Source of the DNA: Clostridiaceae bacterium | Lineage (GTDB): Bacteria > Bacillota > Clostridia > DSM-8532 | DNA: 42,478 bases | NCBI GenBank assembly: GCA_012840245.1 | Contig: DULR01000071.1 | Location: forward strand, 1 to 42,478 | Direction: 5' to 3' | Part shown: positions 15,048-24,307 of the stretch, piece after piece | Numbering within the stretch: position 1 is the first letter of the stretch | Layout of the letters: every line of letters begins with the position of its first letter | Notes under the pieces: model-generated | Seen by the model: the letters and a program-made list of their open reading frames with translations, nothing else | Told to the model about the DNA's origin: nothing | Database searches by the model: none | Program-made: the position numbers and the translations under genes

Positions 15048-15761
15048 TCAGCCCGGCTGGCTATATGCTCGTTCTCCATAGATAGCGCTTCCGATCCGTA
15101 CAATAGTTGATCCTTCTTCAACAGCTATCGTATAATCTCCGCTCATACCCATGGAGAGGACTTCCATACTGATATTTTCTACCCTTTCCCTTGCCATGTC
15201 AACCGATAATTTTTTTAATTTTCTGAATACAGGCCTTACAACCTCAGGATCCTCAGTATACGGGGCTATCGTCATTAATCCCCTTACACTGATATTACCC
15301 ATTTTTGAAAGGCTTAATAAAAAATTTTTTAAATTTTCCGGTTCTATTCCGGCTTTTGTACTTTCGCCGGATATATTTACCTGAACCAGCACAGGGAAAA
15401 CCCAGTCTATTTTCTCTCCTCTGGCCTGCAAAGCTTCGGCAAGCTCCATCCTGTCCAGCGAATGTATCAGGGTGATACGCTGATCAAGATACTTTACCTT
15501 GTTTGTCTGAAGCCTTCCTATAATATGCCAGTAACAGTCTCTCTTAATAATATCGGATTTTCCCAAGTATTCCTGAACCCTATTCTCGCCGAAATGGGTG
15601 ATACCATAGTCGTAGGACTTTTGCATGGTTTGAGGGTCAACAGTTTTTGTCACACCCAGGATCATTATTTCGTCCGGATTTCTGCCGACTTTTACAGCAG
15701 CTTCAGCAATTTTTCGTTTTACATGTTCAATATTCGACAGCAAATCATGATCGCTTATCAC
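15048..15761 (-). CDS. YggS-family pyridoxal phosphate homeostasis protein (PLPBP)
   Basis: 237 residues of alanine-racemase-type barrel without the second domain. Motifs: ILGVTKTVD, where the Lys binds PLP, GENRVQEYLGK, WHIIGRLQTNKVKYL, LVQVNISGESTKAGI and SMGMSGDYTIAVEEGSTIVRIG. The family buffers vitamin B6 and has no known catalytic role. Its start overlaps the end of the HlyD-like gene by four bases (ATGA). Confidence 0.95.
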   Translation of the reverse strand: MISDHDLLSNIEHVKRKIAEAAVKVGRNPDEIMILGVTKTVDPQTMQKSYDYGITHFGENRVQEYLGKSDIIKRDCYWHIIGRLQTNKVKYLDQRITLIHSLDRMELAEALQARGEKIDWVFPVLVQVNISGESTKAGIEPENLKNFLLSLSKMGNISVRGLMTIAPYTEDPEVVRPVFRKLKKLSVDMARERVENISMEVLSMGMSGDYTIAVEEGSTIVRIGSAIYGERAYSQPG

Positions 15762-17086
15762 TTGTCTATCACTTGTCCTTCCACTACGTTTTTAGGGTTG
15801 ACAAGATATATGTCAAAAATATTAACACTATTCTCTGTATCGGTCGTATCGATATTTTCAATAATAGCGTAATTATCCTGGCGCGCGGCTATCTGTACAC
15901 GGACAAACCTGACCTTGTTCATTTTCAAAATAGCAAGATCCGCTGTGTCGTCGACTTCGTTGATATTGAAAAGACTTCTGATGGGAATTTTCATGCCGGT
16001 TATGCTTTTTATCACAAGGTTCCCTTTTACTGCCCTGAAATCCATAGTGCTTTCAATAAGCTTTGACATCCTGGCGGTAAATACCTGATAATCATCATTC
16101 TTTTCACCGGTTTTCTCAATAATGACCGGTATCCTCTCATCGATACCTTCGATCTCTATTTCATAGGAAATCTCTTTTCCATTGAGCCTGGCTTTTTCAA
16201 ACTGCAATGATATCTCAGCTCCCTGTTTCTCAGGGATCCTGAAGGTTATCCAGCATTTGTCGTTCGATATTATTTTCCCGAAAGGCTCGCTCTCTTTGAT
16301 GCTTATTTCTGCCGGAGTCAGTGTCTTATCGGTATTGACAGGTCCTGCCACGGCTTTTTCAATATCATCCAACGTAATATCATATCGGGTGTCCGGAGTA
16401 TAGATTTCTTCAGAACCATCGCATTTATACAGAACAACTCCGGATTTTGATGATACTATGCTCTCGACCGATTTCTGGACATTGCTCCTCAGTCTTTCAA
16501 GCTCTTTCTTTTCTTCCTTGAACTTATCTTTCAGCAGATCATCTTCAAGCATGTACCTTGCTCTGGCTTCCAAAACCCTGTCAACGCGGCTTCTGATATC
16601 CTCCGCATCACTGAGGTCCCCTGAATTAGACAGGTCAGTAAGCCTTTTTATCTGAGTTTCGATGGCAGTTTTCCATAATTCGCGCTGTGTGCCCGAAGCG
16701 CTGTCGTATTCGGAAACAACACGCTTCAGGATCTCGATCTCCATTTGCCTGTAGTTTTCGACTACATCACGCATATTGGACTGGATAAATGAAGCCACTT
16801 CCTTATTTTTAGCAACACGCTCACCATTCTGAACTGTTGGTATTATGATACCTGTTCCCGGTGATTTAAGCGTGGTTTCGTTTCTTATAAAAATACCTTC
16901 CAGAGGGATTTTTACCTCAAGAGTGGCCGTTCTGACCACACTTATTTCATGATTGACCGAAAAAACCCATTTCCATATGGCAGGAATATAAATCAGCATC
17001 AGAATAAAGCCCAGAAAACTCAAAAGCCTTCTGCGATTGCGCTTTTTCTTCCTTTTCCTGATCCTTTCCTCAAGCTCGTTGGTCAT
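15758..17086 (-). CDS. HlyD-like membrane-anchored protein of the division cluster
   Basis: 442 residues. A very basic N-terminus (RIRKRKKKRNRRR) precedes one membrane helix (about 21-42), so the bulk lies outside the cell. Residues about 50-105 form a biotinyl/lipoyl-like half (GIFIRNETTLKSPGTG, VQNGERVAKNKEVA). A helical hairpin with Glu/Lys/Arg-rich coiled coil spans about 105-215. The remainder is a beta-rich adaptor-type domain. The layout resembles HlyD membrane-fusion proteins, but no transporter gene is near. Four-base overlaps on both sides tie it to the PLP enzyme and yggS genes. Confidence 0.75.
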   Translation of the reverse strand: MTNELEERIRKRKKKRNRRRLLSFLGFILMLIYIPAIWKWVFSVNHEISVVRTATLEVKIPLEGIFIRNETTLKSPGTGIIIPTVQNGERVAKNKEVASFIQSNMRDVVENYRQMEIEILKRVVSEYDSASGTQRELWKTAIETQIKRLTDLSNSGDLSDAEDIRSRVDRVLEARARYMLEDDLLKDKFKEEKKELERLRSNVQKSVESIVSSKSGVVLYKCDGSEEIYTPDTRYDITLDDIEKAVAGPVNTDKTLTPAEISIKESEPFGKIISNDKCWITFRIPEKQGAEISLQFEKARLNGKEISYEIEIEGIDERIPVIIEKTGEKNDDYQVFTARMSKLIESTMDFRAVKGNLVIKSITGMKIPIRSLFNINEVDDTADLAILKMNKVRFVRVQIAARQDNYAIIENIDTTDTENSVNIFDIYLVNPKNVVEGQVIDK

Positions 17087-18369
17087 AGGCTCAAAACCCC
17101 GTTATCAACAAGTTCCTGCACTGCGCACATCACGCCCAGTTTAACATGCTCATATACCAGACCGCCCTGCATATAAACCGTATAAGGAGCACGAATGGGC
17201 GCATCAGCGCTGAGTTCGATGGATGATCCCTGTATAAATGCTCCTGCAGCCATGATGACCGGCACATCATATCCTGGCATGTCCCAGGGCTCAGGTCTGA
17301 CAAAAGAATCGACAGGTGAGCCTTTCTGGATCCCCTGACAAAATGCGATCACTTCTTTTTCGTTATTGAATCTTATAGCCTGGATCAGATCACACCTCGG
17401 GTCAAATGGTCCCGGATGCGTTACGAATCCGAGGTCTTTCATGAATTGGGCCGCAAAAACAGCTCCCTTCAGGCTCTCAGCCACTACATGAGGAGCAAGG
17501 AAAAAGCCCTGGAACAGCAGTCTGTTTTGTCCCAGAGTAGCGCCAACCTCCCTGCCCAAGCCCGGGATCGTCATCCTGTATGAAATTTTCTCTACCAGAT
17601 CCTTTTTGCCGGCAATATATCCTCCCGAGGGCACAATGCCCCCTCCCGGGTTTTTGATCAATGAGCCGGCCATGATATCCACGCCCACTTCGGTGGGTTC
17701 CCTGTCCTCCACGAATTCCCCGTAACAGTTGTCCACCATCACAAGCACATCGTTCTTCCGGGACTTGACCAGCTTTACGACCCTTTCTATTTCATCAATC
17801 GTCAGAGCAGGACGCCAGGCATATCCTCTTGAACGCTGGATAAAAACCAGCCTGGTTTTATCATTGATAGCATTTATAACAGACTCGTCGTCGATGACTC
17901 CATTTTTTAGTTCGACCTGGGAATAAGTTATGCCATAGTCTTTGAGCGACCCGTCCCCTGCCCTGCCTCTGATCCCGATGACCTCTTCCAGGGTGTCATA
18001 GGGCTTGCCTGTAATGGAAAGAAGCTCGTCTCCGGGCCTCAGGATCCCGTACAGGCAAAGGGCCAATGCATGAGAGCCGCAGGTTATGCTGTGACGCACC
18101 ATAGCATCCTCTGCACCGAAGGCATGGGCAAAAACGGCATCAAGAACTTCTCTTCCCCTGTCGTTATATCCGTACCCGGTAGTTCCCGAGAAATGAGTAT
18201 CGCTAAGTTTTTCCATCTGCATGGCGCGAATGACCTTGAGCTGGTTTTGCTCCCTGATGCATTCTATATGTGAAAAGCTTTTTATGACGGTCTCTTCAGC
18301 TTTCTTTGCCTTTTCGATAATCGAAGGATTTATATTGAATGCATTGAAGTAATTTCTTTCGTTCACCAT
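17083..18369 (-). CDS. Methionine gamma-lyase-like PLP enzyme (YnbB / aluminium-resistance family)
   Basis: 428 residues of a fold-type I PLP enzyme. Visible are GTTGYGYNDRGREVLD, a region around VRHSITCGSHALALCLYG, VFIQRSRGYAWRP, VMVDNCYGEFVE (the Asp that pairs with the pyridine) and AGSLIKNPGGG with the likely Schiff-base Lys. The family is annotated as methionine gamma-lyase-like or aluminium-resistance protein; its true substrate is not certain. It lies at the head of the run leading into yggS-sepF, 31 bp behind the TPR gene. Confidence 0.9.
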   Translation of the reverse strand: MVNERNYFNAFNINPSIIEKAKKAEETVIKSFSHIECIREQNQLKVIRAMQMEKLSDTHFSGTTGYGYNDRGREVLDAVFAHAFGAEDAMVRHSITCGSHALALCLYGILRPGDELLSITGKPYDTLEEVIGIRGRAGDGSLKDYGITYSQVELKNGVIDDESVINAINDKTRLVFIQRSRGYAWRPALTIDEIERVVKLVKSRKNDVLVMVDNCYGEFVEDREPTEVGVDIMAGSLIKNPGGGIVPSGGYIAGKKDLVEKISYRMTIPGLGREVGATLGQNRLLFQGFFLAPHVVAESLKGAVFAAQFMKDLGFVTHPGPFDPRCDLIQAIRFNNEKEVIAFCQGIQKGSPVDSFVRPEPWDMPGYDVPVIMAAGAFIQGSSIELSADAPIRAPYTVYMQGGLVYEHVKLGVMCAVQELVDNGVLSL

Positions 18370-18400
18370 AATAACCTCTTCTTCATTCGTAAAGGGCTCC

Positions 18401-19297
18401 CTATATATTATTTATCGGCTCATTGGGTTCCTGATTTTCATGTTCTTCTTGTTTTTCCTGTTTTTCAGCTTCCATGGCCTTTTCTTTTACTTCCAGTTCG
18501 GCCAGATAGGCTTCAACTTCTTCCTTCTTTACTGTGCTTGTATTCCAGAAGCGCAAAGTAAGCGCATATCTCACCATATACAGAGCCTTTTCAAGATCGC
18601 CCTTCTTTTCAAGGACACGGGCATAGTTATAGAAGGCTTCAGGGAAATTGGGCTTGTTTTTCATCGCTTCCTGATATGTTTCAAGGGCGTTGTCATAATC
18701 GCCCAAAAGATAGTATGTGTATCCTAAATTGTCCAGTATGATGGCGTTGGTGCTGTTGAAATCCCTGGCTTTAAGGTTGAATTCCAGAGCTTTGCTGTAA
18801 TCGCCCTTCTCAATATAGAGGAATCCAAGGGTAGCATAGACATTGGTATTCTCATAGGTCATCAGAAGATCTTCCAGAACCTTTATAGCTTCGTCTGTTT
18901 TCCCCTGTTTCCAGAGGACAAGTGCCTTTGTGACCGTCAATGATTTCCTGTCGGTCTCAGTCACCGCATGTTCTATTGCTTTATCGATCTCTGCGGCGGC
19001 TTCATCGTTATATCCCATCTTGACAAGGAGAAAGGCATAGGTTCCGCGAGCATTTGGATTTTTGGGTGCACTGGCCACCGCTGCCTTCAAATCAGCCAAA
19101 GCGCCTTCATAATCGCCTTTCTGATATTTTTTGCCTGCTCTGTTCTGATAAATAAAAGTTCTGTTAAGAATCAGATATAATATGGCTAAGACAACCAGCA
19201 ACCCGATCCCTGCTGCAGGTCCCAAATAAGTGTACGCAGCATAAACAAGGATCGCGGGCAATATAACGCGAACTATTGACATCAACGGGTTGGACAT
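18401..19297 (-). CDS. Membrane-anchored TPR protein
   Basis: 298 residues. Two hydrophobic stretches at about 8-24 and 29-45 anchor it. Then come about six tetratricopeptide repeats (for example YQKGDYEGALADLKAAVASA; LGFLYIEKGDYSKALEFNLK; YTYYLLGDYDNALETYQEAM). The C-terminus is Glu/Lys/Gln rich (EKAMEAEKQEKQEEHENQ). It probably is a scaffold for protein contacts. It has an AAAGGAG ribosome binding site and lies just upstream of the PLP-enzyme/division operon on the same strand. Confidence 0.85.
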   Translation of the reverse strand: MSNPLMSIVRVILPAILVYAAYTYLGPAAGIGLLVVLAILYLILNRTFIYQNRAGKKYQKGDYEGALADLKAAVASAPKNPNARGTYAFLLVKMGYNDEAAAEIDKAIEHAVTETDRKSLTVTKALVLWKQGKTDEAIKVLEDLLMTYENTNVYATLGFLYIEKGDYSKALEFNLKARDFNSTNAIILDNLGYTYYLLGDYDNALETYQEAMKNKPNFPEAFYNYARVLEKKGDLEKALYMVRYALTLRFWNTSTVKKEEVEAYLAELEVKEKAMEAEKQEKQEEHENQEPNEPINNI

Positions 19298-19408
19298 GTG
19301 ATTTGCTCCTTTGTATTTATCTTAGTGCTTATAAAGACAAGACTATATTAACATTATTCCGGAACCATTTCAATTCTAAGCGGAAATACCCGTGCATCAT
19401 CCCAATTT

Positions 19409-19552
19409 TGTCATTCTGAGCGAAGCGAAGAAGCTATATAAAATTATTCACTACATAGCATTACGCTCAGGATGACATGCATAAACCAGTATTATACACG
19501 AAGGTTACTCCTGCATGTCAGATTCTTCGTCGCTGTGCTCGTCAGAATGACA
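19409..19552. repeat. Cluster of dispersed TCATTCTGAGCGAAG repeats
   Basis: A forward copy (GTCATTCTGAGCGAAGCGAA, from 19409) is followed by an opposed copy (TTACGCTCAGGATGACATG, about 19461-19479). A second, diverged pair runs 19515-19552 (GTCAGATTCTTCGTCG and CTCGTCAGAATGACAC). They fill the gap between the TPR gene and the histidine kinase gene; nothing else is visible in 19298-19588. Confidence 0.65.
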
Positions 19553-19588
19553 CTTTGAAAATGTCTGTAACAAGACTACCTATCTTTT

Positions 19589-20944
19589 TTATTCAACAGG
19601 AAAATATATTTTGAACCTTGTGCCCTCGCCGGGTTTGCTCGCTACTTTGATGCGGCCGCCATGGCGCAGGACAATGATCCTTGCTATCGAGAGGCCAAGC
19701 CCGTGACCGCCTTTATCGCGCTCTCTTGATGAATCGACCCTGAAGAATCTGTCGAATATGTTGGGCAAATGCTCTTCAGGTATCCCTATACCTGTATCCC
19801 TGACGGTAACGACTGCATAATCGTCTTCCACATTCAGCCATATAGTGATGGTCTGGCCAGGCTCGGTATATTTAATGGCATTATCGACGAAGATCCTAAG
19901 CGCCTGCTTTATCCTGTCCCTGTCTCCATGCAGCATGATTTCCGGCTCCACATGGCTTTCTATTTTGTGGCCTGTCTCAAGCAGGATCGTTTCCCTGACG
20001 AGTTCCTCAACAAGTTCACTCATGCTGAACCTGTTCTTTACAAGAACCAGGGTGTCCTTGTCGTTCCTTGCGATGAACAGAAGCTTGTCAACCAGGTCCT
20101 GCATGTTTTCAGATTCCTTCTTTATGGCTTGTATGGATTCCTGCAGTATTTCCTTGTCTTCTTTGCCCCAGCGGTCAAGCATCCTGGCATAGCCCTGGAT
20201 CACAGATATAGGTGTGCGAAGCTCATGGGAAGCGTCTGATACGAACTGATTCTGCTTCTCATAAGCTTTTTCTATCCTGTCCATCATCCTGTTGAACGTA
20301 AGGGCGATCTCGATAAGCTCATCGGTAGAATCGTTTACATTGAGTCTTAAATTAAGGTTTTGTGAAGATATATTGTTGGCTTTTTCGGTTAGTTCGTCAA
20401 GAACCCCGAATGCTTTTCTTGTAAGATAACTTCCCCGTAAATGGATAGTAAGGGTAGAAACACCAAAAAGCAGGATAGCAAGTGCTCCTATCACTATCGT
20501 TTCGAAGATCAGAACAGTGATATCATTATATACGATCAGTCCAAGAACAATGTTTTCGACTGTTAGTTGCCTTTTATACAGGAAATAAAGCCTGCTGTTT
20601 ATCACCCGGATATTAAAGTAATCAAAAATCAAAGGTTCCAGGTCATCATATCTGAAAGATGATGCCAGGATCTCGCCCTGGCTGCCTGAAAGGACGACTC
20701 CGGCTTCATTCATTGAATTCACTTTATCAATAAGCCCTTCAAGGGAGGATTGCCTATCAATTGCCTCCAATGAAGGCTTCGATTCATAATATATGGAATA
20801 AGCGGTGACTCCCAAAACAAACAAAAAAATTGCCACCAGCGATATGGCGAGCCAGGTGACAAACATTTTTGTGTATATTGAAGAAATCCTTGATGCAAGG
20901 GAAGAATTAAGCTTTTTGGTTGTATCTTTACTCCTGGCTTTCAA
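19589..20944 (-). CDS. Membrane sensor histidine kinase
   Basis: 451 residues. Membrane helix 1 spans about 27-50, then an extracellular sensor of about 95 residues, and helix 2 spans about 143-167. A HAMP linker follows. The HisKA motif is SDASHELRTPISVIQGYARM with the phospho-acceptor His240. The catalytic domain shows DNAIKYTEPG (N box), DTGIGIPEEHLPNIFDRFFR (G1/F box) and GHGLGLSIAR (G2). It is a typical EnvZ/OmpR-class kinase of the ArlS/CssS kind. Its start overlaps the response regulator by 17 bases. The signal is unknown. Confidence 0.93.
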   Translation of the reverse strand: MKARSKDTTKKLNSSLASRISSIYTKMFVTWLAISLVAIFLFVLGVTAYSIYYESKPSLEAIDRQSSLEGLIDKVNSMNEAGVVLSGSQGEILASSFRYDDLEPLIFDYFNIRVINSRLYFLYKRQLTVENIVLGLIVYNDITVLIFETIVIGALAILLFGVSTLTIHLRGSYLTRKAFGVLDELTEKANNISSQNLNLRLNVNDSTDELIEIALTFNRMMDRIEKAYEKQNQFVSDASHELRTPISVIQGYARMLDRWGKEDKEILQESIQAIKKESENMQDLVDKLLFIARNDKDTLVLVKNRFSMSELVEELVRETILLETGHKIESHVEPEIMLHGDRDRIKQALRIFVDNAIKYTEPGQTITIWLNVEDDYAVVTVRDTGIGIPEEHLPNIFDRFFRVDSSRERDKGGHGLGLSIARIIVLRHGGRIKVASKPGEGTRFKIYFPVE

Positions 20945-21617
20945 ATATATAACCTACCCCGCGTATTGTTCTGATATAGTTGATACCAAACCTTTGATCT
21001 ATCTTGCTTCTCAGGTAACGTATATAAACATCGGTCACATTTGTATCGCCTATAAAATCATAACCCCAGACATTTTCAATGAGTTTTTCCCTGTCCAGAA
21101 CTATCCCTCTGTTTTCCATAAGATAGAGAAGCAGATCATATTCTTTTTTGGATAAGTTTACTTCTTCTCCGTCAAAGGTGACCTTATGCTGCATCTTATT
21201 GAGTACAAGTTTTCCGGCTGTTATGACACCGTCAGAGCTGTCTTTCTCCGATCCGGCCTTTCTTTTCAAAGCAACTCTGATCCTTGCCAGGAGCTCTTCA
21301 ATGGCGAATGGTTTTGTAACATAATCATCTGCTCCGCTGTCAAGACCGGTGACCTTGTCGGATATATCATCCTTGGCGGTAAGCATTATGATCGGAACAT
21401 CGGAGAACTTCCTGATCCTTCTGCATACCTCTATTCCGCTCATCAAAGGAAGCATAAGGTCAAGAATGATAAGGTCTATGCCGTTATTCTGAGCTTTTTC
21501 CAGACCACTTCTGCCGTCATATGCGATCTCGACCTCATAGCCCTCGTGTTTGAGCTCAAGCTCAAGAAAACGCGCTATTCTGCTTTCATCCTCCACAACC
21601 AGGATCCGTTCCGCCAT
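20928..21617 (-). CDS. OmpR/PhoB-family response regulator
   Basis: About 229 residues. The receiver domain has acidic ED at 9-10, phospho-acceptor Asp53 (LIILDLMLPLMSG), MLTAK and DDYVTKPF. The C-terminal winged helix has LSKKEYDLLLYLMENRG and DVYIRYLRSKID with RTIRGVGYIFE. It pairs with the kinase encoded next. The start is ATG 21617, seven bases behind GGAGG; a longer frame from 21635 lacks a site. It lies about 55 bp behind two small UBA-like genes on the same strand, so all four may be one transcript. Confidence 0.94.
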   Translation of the reverse strand: MAERILVVEDESRIARFLELELKHEGYEVEIAYDGRSGLEKAQNNGIDLIILDLMLPLMSGIEVCRRIRKFSDVPIIMLTAKDDISDKVTGLDSGADDYVTKPFAIEELLARIRVALKRKAGSEKDSSDGVITAGKLVLNKMQHKVTFDGEEVNLSKKEYDLLLYLMENRGIVLDREKLIENVWGYDFIGDTNVTDVYIRYLRSKIDQRFGINYIRTIRGVGYIFESQE

Positions 21618-21672
21618 TTTATAACCTCCGGTCAATAAGCAGCCACTTTTATATAAGAGTGCTGTTGTAAAA

Positions 21673-22278
21673 TTACTCTATAGTGTATTCCTTATATCCC
21701 TCATCATTATCGGGATCGGATTTTTGCTCCAAAGCAGGATAATTTGCTGTTTCGGGTGATGCAGGTGTGTTCCCGGTATTTTCCGGTGTCCCGCCTGTTC
21801 CTGCCTCTCCGGTTCCGCTGTCGGACCATGCTTTGGAGGAACTCTTATTGCCTGCTTCCTTCATCTTTTCGTTGATGTTCCTGAAAATATCATTGACATT
21901 TACGTTCTTGCTCTTCACATCCCGTACCGAGAATCTGTATCCCAACACAAGAAGCAGTATTCCCGCAATAAGGATAGGTACCCATAACGGGATGAACAGG
22001 ATCAGCAAAATCACAGGTATGGAAAACAGGGTCGAGTTCTGGTCCTCAACGAATATCCTCGTATCAAAACCTTTCTGAAGAATATCTGCAAAGTTCTTTC
22101 CGAAATCCTCCTGATGCTTCTTGTTCTGATGCCGGTGAGCTCTGCCCGATTTCGTCCGCTCAAAATCGATAATTGCATCAAGTATATCCCCGTTATTCTT
22201 CTCAAGATAATATTTGGCATCCTCATAGCTTGAATTTGTACGTTTTCTGAATTCATCTATCTGTTCTATCGTGATCAT
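21673..22278 (-). CDS. UBA-like (DUF4342-type) membrane protein, longer paralogue
   Basis: 201 residues. The N-terminal 45 residues (IDEFRKRTNSSYEDAKYYLE, NNGDILDAIIDFER) look like the UBA-like helical domain of DUF4342 proteins. A basic stretch follows, then a hydrophobic hairpin at about 84-110 (IPVILLILFIPLWVPILIAG) with a short motif FSVRDVKS shared with the neighbouring paralogue. The C-terminus is a low-complexity Gly/Thr/Pro/Glu tail. Function unknown. It has GGAGGTGAG before the ATG. Confidence 0.7.
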   Translation of the reverse strand: MITIEQIDEFRKRTNSSYEDAKYYLEKNNGDILDAIIDFERTKSGRAHRHQNKKHQEDFGKNFADILQKGFDTRIFVEDQNSTLFSIPVILLILFIPLWVPILIAGILLLVLGYRFSVRDVKSKNVNVNDIFRNINEKMKEAGNKSSSKAWSDSGTGEAGTGGTPENTGNTPASPETANYPALEQKSDPDNDEGYKEYTIE

Positions 22279-22325
22279 TTTCTCACCTCCGTGATAAACA
22301 CCTGCAGATCCCTGCTGCCGCCCTG

Positions 22326-22745
22326 TCAGTTGCTTTCTCTCGCTTTGTTCTTTATTCTTTCAACAATGTTCTCCAGGTTCATATTAGGATCATGTATTTC
22401 CTGAAAACTGAACCTGTACCCCATGATAAGCATTAGGATCGCGACCAGCACGAGTATGTGCCATACAGGGCTCAAAAGTATCAGTAATAACAACGGTATT
22501 GGGAAGGCTTTAAAATCTTTATCGGTTATAACCAGCCTGATATCAATAAGCTTCTGGACCATTCTCATTATACCGTATAAAAACCTGTTCGCGCCAGTAT
22601 GAACTCCGCTCCCGCGTGTTCTTTCCCTTTCATAGGCGACGATTGCTTCAAGCAGATCTCCGTTGAACCTTTCCAGGTAATATTTGGCTTCCTCATAGGT
22701 TGCGTTTGTCCTTCTTCTGAATTCATCGATCAATTGAAAATTCAT
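22326..22745 (-). CDS. UBA-like (DUF4342-type) membrane protein, shorter paralogue
   Basis: 139 residues with the same plan as the next gene: UBA-like N-terminus (IDEFRRRTNATYEEAKYYLE, FNGDLLEAIVAYER), basic linker, hydrophobic hairpin (IPLLLLILLSPVWHILVLVA), then MGYRFSFQEIHDPN. It lacks the long polar tail. The two genes are a tandem duplication 47 bp apart. Both precede a two-component system and may be a membrane module that works with it; this is inference from location. Confidence 0.7.
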   Translation of the reverse strand: MNFQLIDEFRRRTNATYEEAKYYLERFNGDLLEAIVAYERERTRGSGVHTGANRFLYGIMRMVQKLIDIRLVITDKDFKAFPIPLLLLILLSPVWHILVLVAILMLIMGYRFSFQEIHDPNMNLENIVERIKNKARESN

Positions 22746-22910
22746 TTATGTGCACCTCCGTTCATTTTCGCTGACATAGCTTTGCATATCCTATTGTAAG
22801 ACGCAATCATTAGGCGCACATATCAGATAAATTAGAGTTCAATTAGAAACGGTGTAAGATAATATTAACCTTGCCAAACTGATTCCAGGAGTATTTGAAC
22901 CAAATAAAAA

Positions 22911-22938
22911 GGATGCTTATGCCAGGCATATAGCATCC
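22911..22938 (-). terminator. Intrinsic terminator of the MFS transporter gene
   Basis: Stem GGATGCTTATGCC with GGCATATAGCATCC (one T-T mismatch). The minus strand continues CCTTTTTATTT. It lies about 40 bases beyond the MFS stop codon. Confidence 0.8.
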
Positions 22939-22978
22939 AAAAGCAAAATTATTAAGACGATGATTTATGAATCAGAAA

Positions 22979-24160
22979 TCACGCTTTTTTTGCACTTTTC
23001 TTCGGAATCTTAAGGGCTGCCACCAGCATCAGTGTTATTACACAGCTTGCTGCCGCAACTACAAATGAATATGTAACAGACAGAGCATTGGACAATAACT
23101 GGAATATGAGCGCCGATGAGCCGAAGCCGACCATCACGCAGCCATAGTTAAGACCCATATGCTTTGTTCCGAAAAGATCGGCCGCAGTTGCTGCGAATAC
23201 GCTTGCCGAACCCCCGAAGCTGAACGCAATGGCCGCAATGCAGACCAGGAACAATACTCCCTGCGCGAATATCATCACCAGTGCCGCGATCAGGGTTATC
23301 AGTGATATGGTCGCGATGCCGGCCTTTCTGCCTACAAAATCTGAGAACCATGAGATGAGCAGACGCCCGCTGGCACTGGCTATCCCGGTAAGCATCACAC
23401 CAAATGTAGCCATGCTTTCTGAAAGTCCCCGTTCAACTCCAAGAGATATGAACAATGGATTTAATATGAAATATGCGGGCAAAAGGAAAAACATCGAGAA
23501 AGTAAGGAAATAAAACTCCTTCGTTTTAAGCATCTCTCCGGTGGTGTACTGCTTCTGGGTGCTTGCAGGTGTACCGCTCTGTTGCTTTACTTCCGGATTT
23601 TTGAGAAACAGCGAGCAAACCGAGCATATCACGATAAAAAGAATTCCGAAGAAAATGAAAGTCTTTGGCACTCCCCATTCTGCCAGCAGAATTTTGGTAA
23701 CGGGCGCAAATAAAACAAGAGAAAAGCCGAATGCTCCTACCATCATTCCTGTGGCAAATCCGCGCCTGTCAGGAAACCACTTCTGCACGACAGATACGGT
23801 GGTGGTATAAACACATCCTACACCGAATCCACCGATCACACCGTAGAATACATATATCAGCCATGGCGCTGATTTCGGCACGAAAGAGCTCAGAACCATT
23901 CCCAGACCGAGAAGAACACCTCCCGCAAGTGCTACAGGCGAAGGTGAATATTTGTCCTGCATACGTCCGCCGATTATAATACCAAGAACAAAAGTGGAAA
24001 GCATGATCGAGGATGTTATAGCACTTTTGGCCGGATCCCATGAAAGATGTGCTGATACGGGGCCTTTGAACACGCTCCACATGTAAATGATGCCTGCGCA
24101 AAGCTGAATGACCATCCCCATGGCAAGAATAAGATACCTGTTTTTGACTGCTACCTTCAT
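22979..24160 (-). CDS. MFS transporter of the oxalate/formate antiporter (OFA) family
   Basis: About 393 residues with twelve predicted membrane helices. The first is MGMVIQLCAGIIYMWSVF with the family-typical Gly and Trp pattern. Loop 2-3 has GGRMQDKYSP, helix 4 has GGFGVGCVYTTTVSVVQKWF followed by PDRRGFATGMMVGAFG, and loop 8-9 has SDFVGRKAG. OFA proteins exchange or import small carboxylates such as oxalate, formate, lactate or pyruvate; the substrate here is unknown. The ATG at 24160 is used because AAGGAG lies ten bases upstream; the longer TTG frame would read through that site. Confidence 0.88.
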   Translation of the reverse strand: MKVAVKNRYLILAMGMVIQLCAGIIYMWSVFKGPVSAHLSWDPAKSAITSSIMLSTFVLGIIIGGRMQDKYSPSPVALAGGVLLGLGMVLSSFVPKSAPWLIYVFYGVIGGFGVGCVYTTTVSVVQKWFPDRRGFATGMMVGAFGFSLVLFAPVTKILLAEWGVPKTFIFFGILFIVICSVCSLFLKNPEVKQQSGTPASTQKQYTTGEMLKTKEFYFLTFSMFFLLPAYFILNPLFISLGVERGLSESMATFGVMLTGIASASGRLLISWFSDFVGRKAGIATISLITLIAALVMIFAQGVLFLVCIAAIAFSFGGSASVFAATAADLFGTKHMGLNYGCVMVGFGSSALIFQLLSNALSVTYSFVVAAASCVITLMLVAALKIPKKSAKKA

Positions 24161-24307
24161 AACCGTACTACTCCTTAACAAATCGATTATTGCACTTCAG
24201 CCGACAGCTCCAGCCGTCCTTCTTCCATCTTCCCGCGAGCTGTCCATGCAAAAGGCTACTACCGTATTTTAGCATATTATTATGGGGCATACAACTTTAT
24301 GACAATT

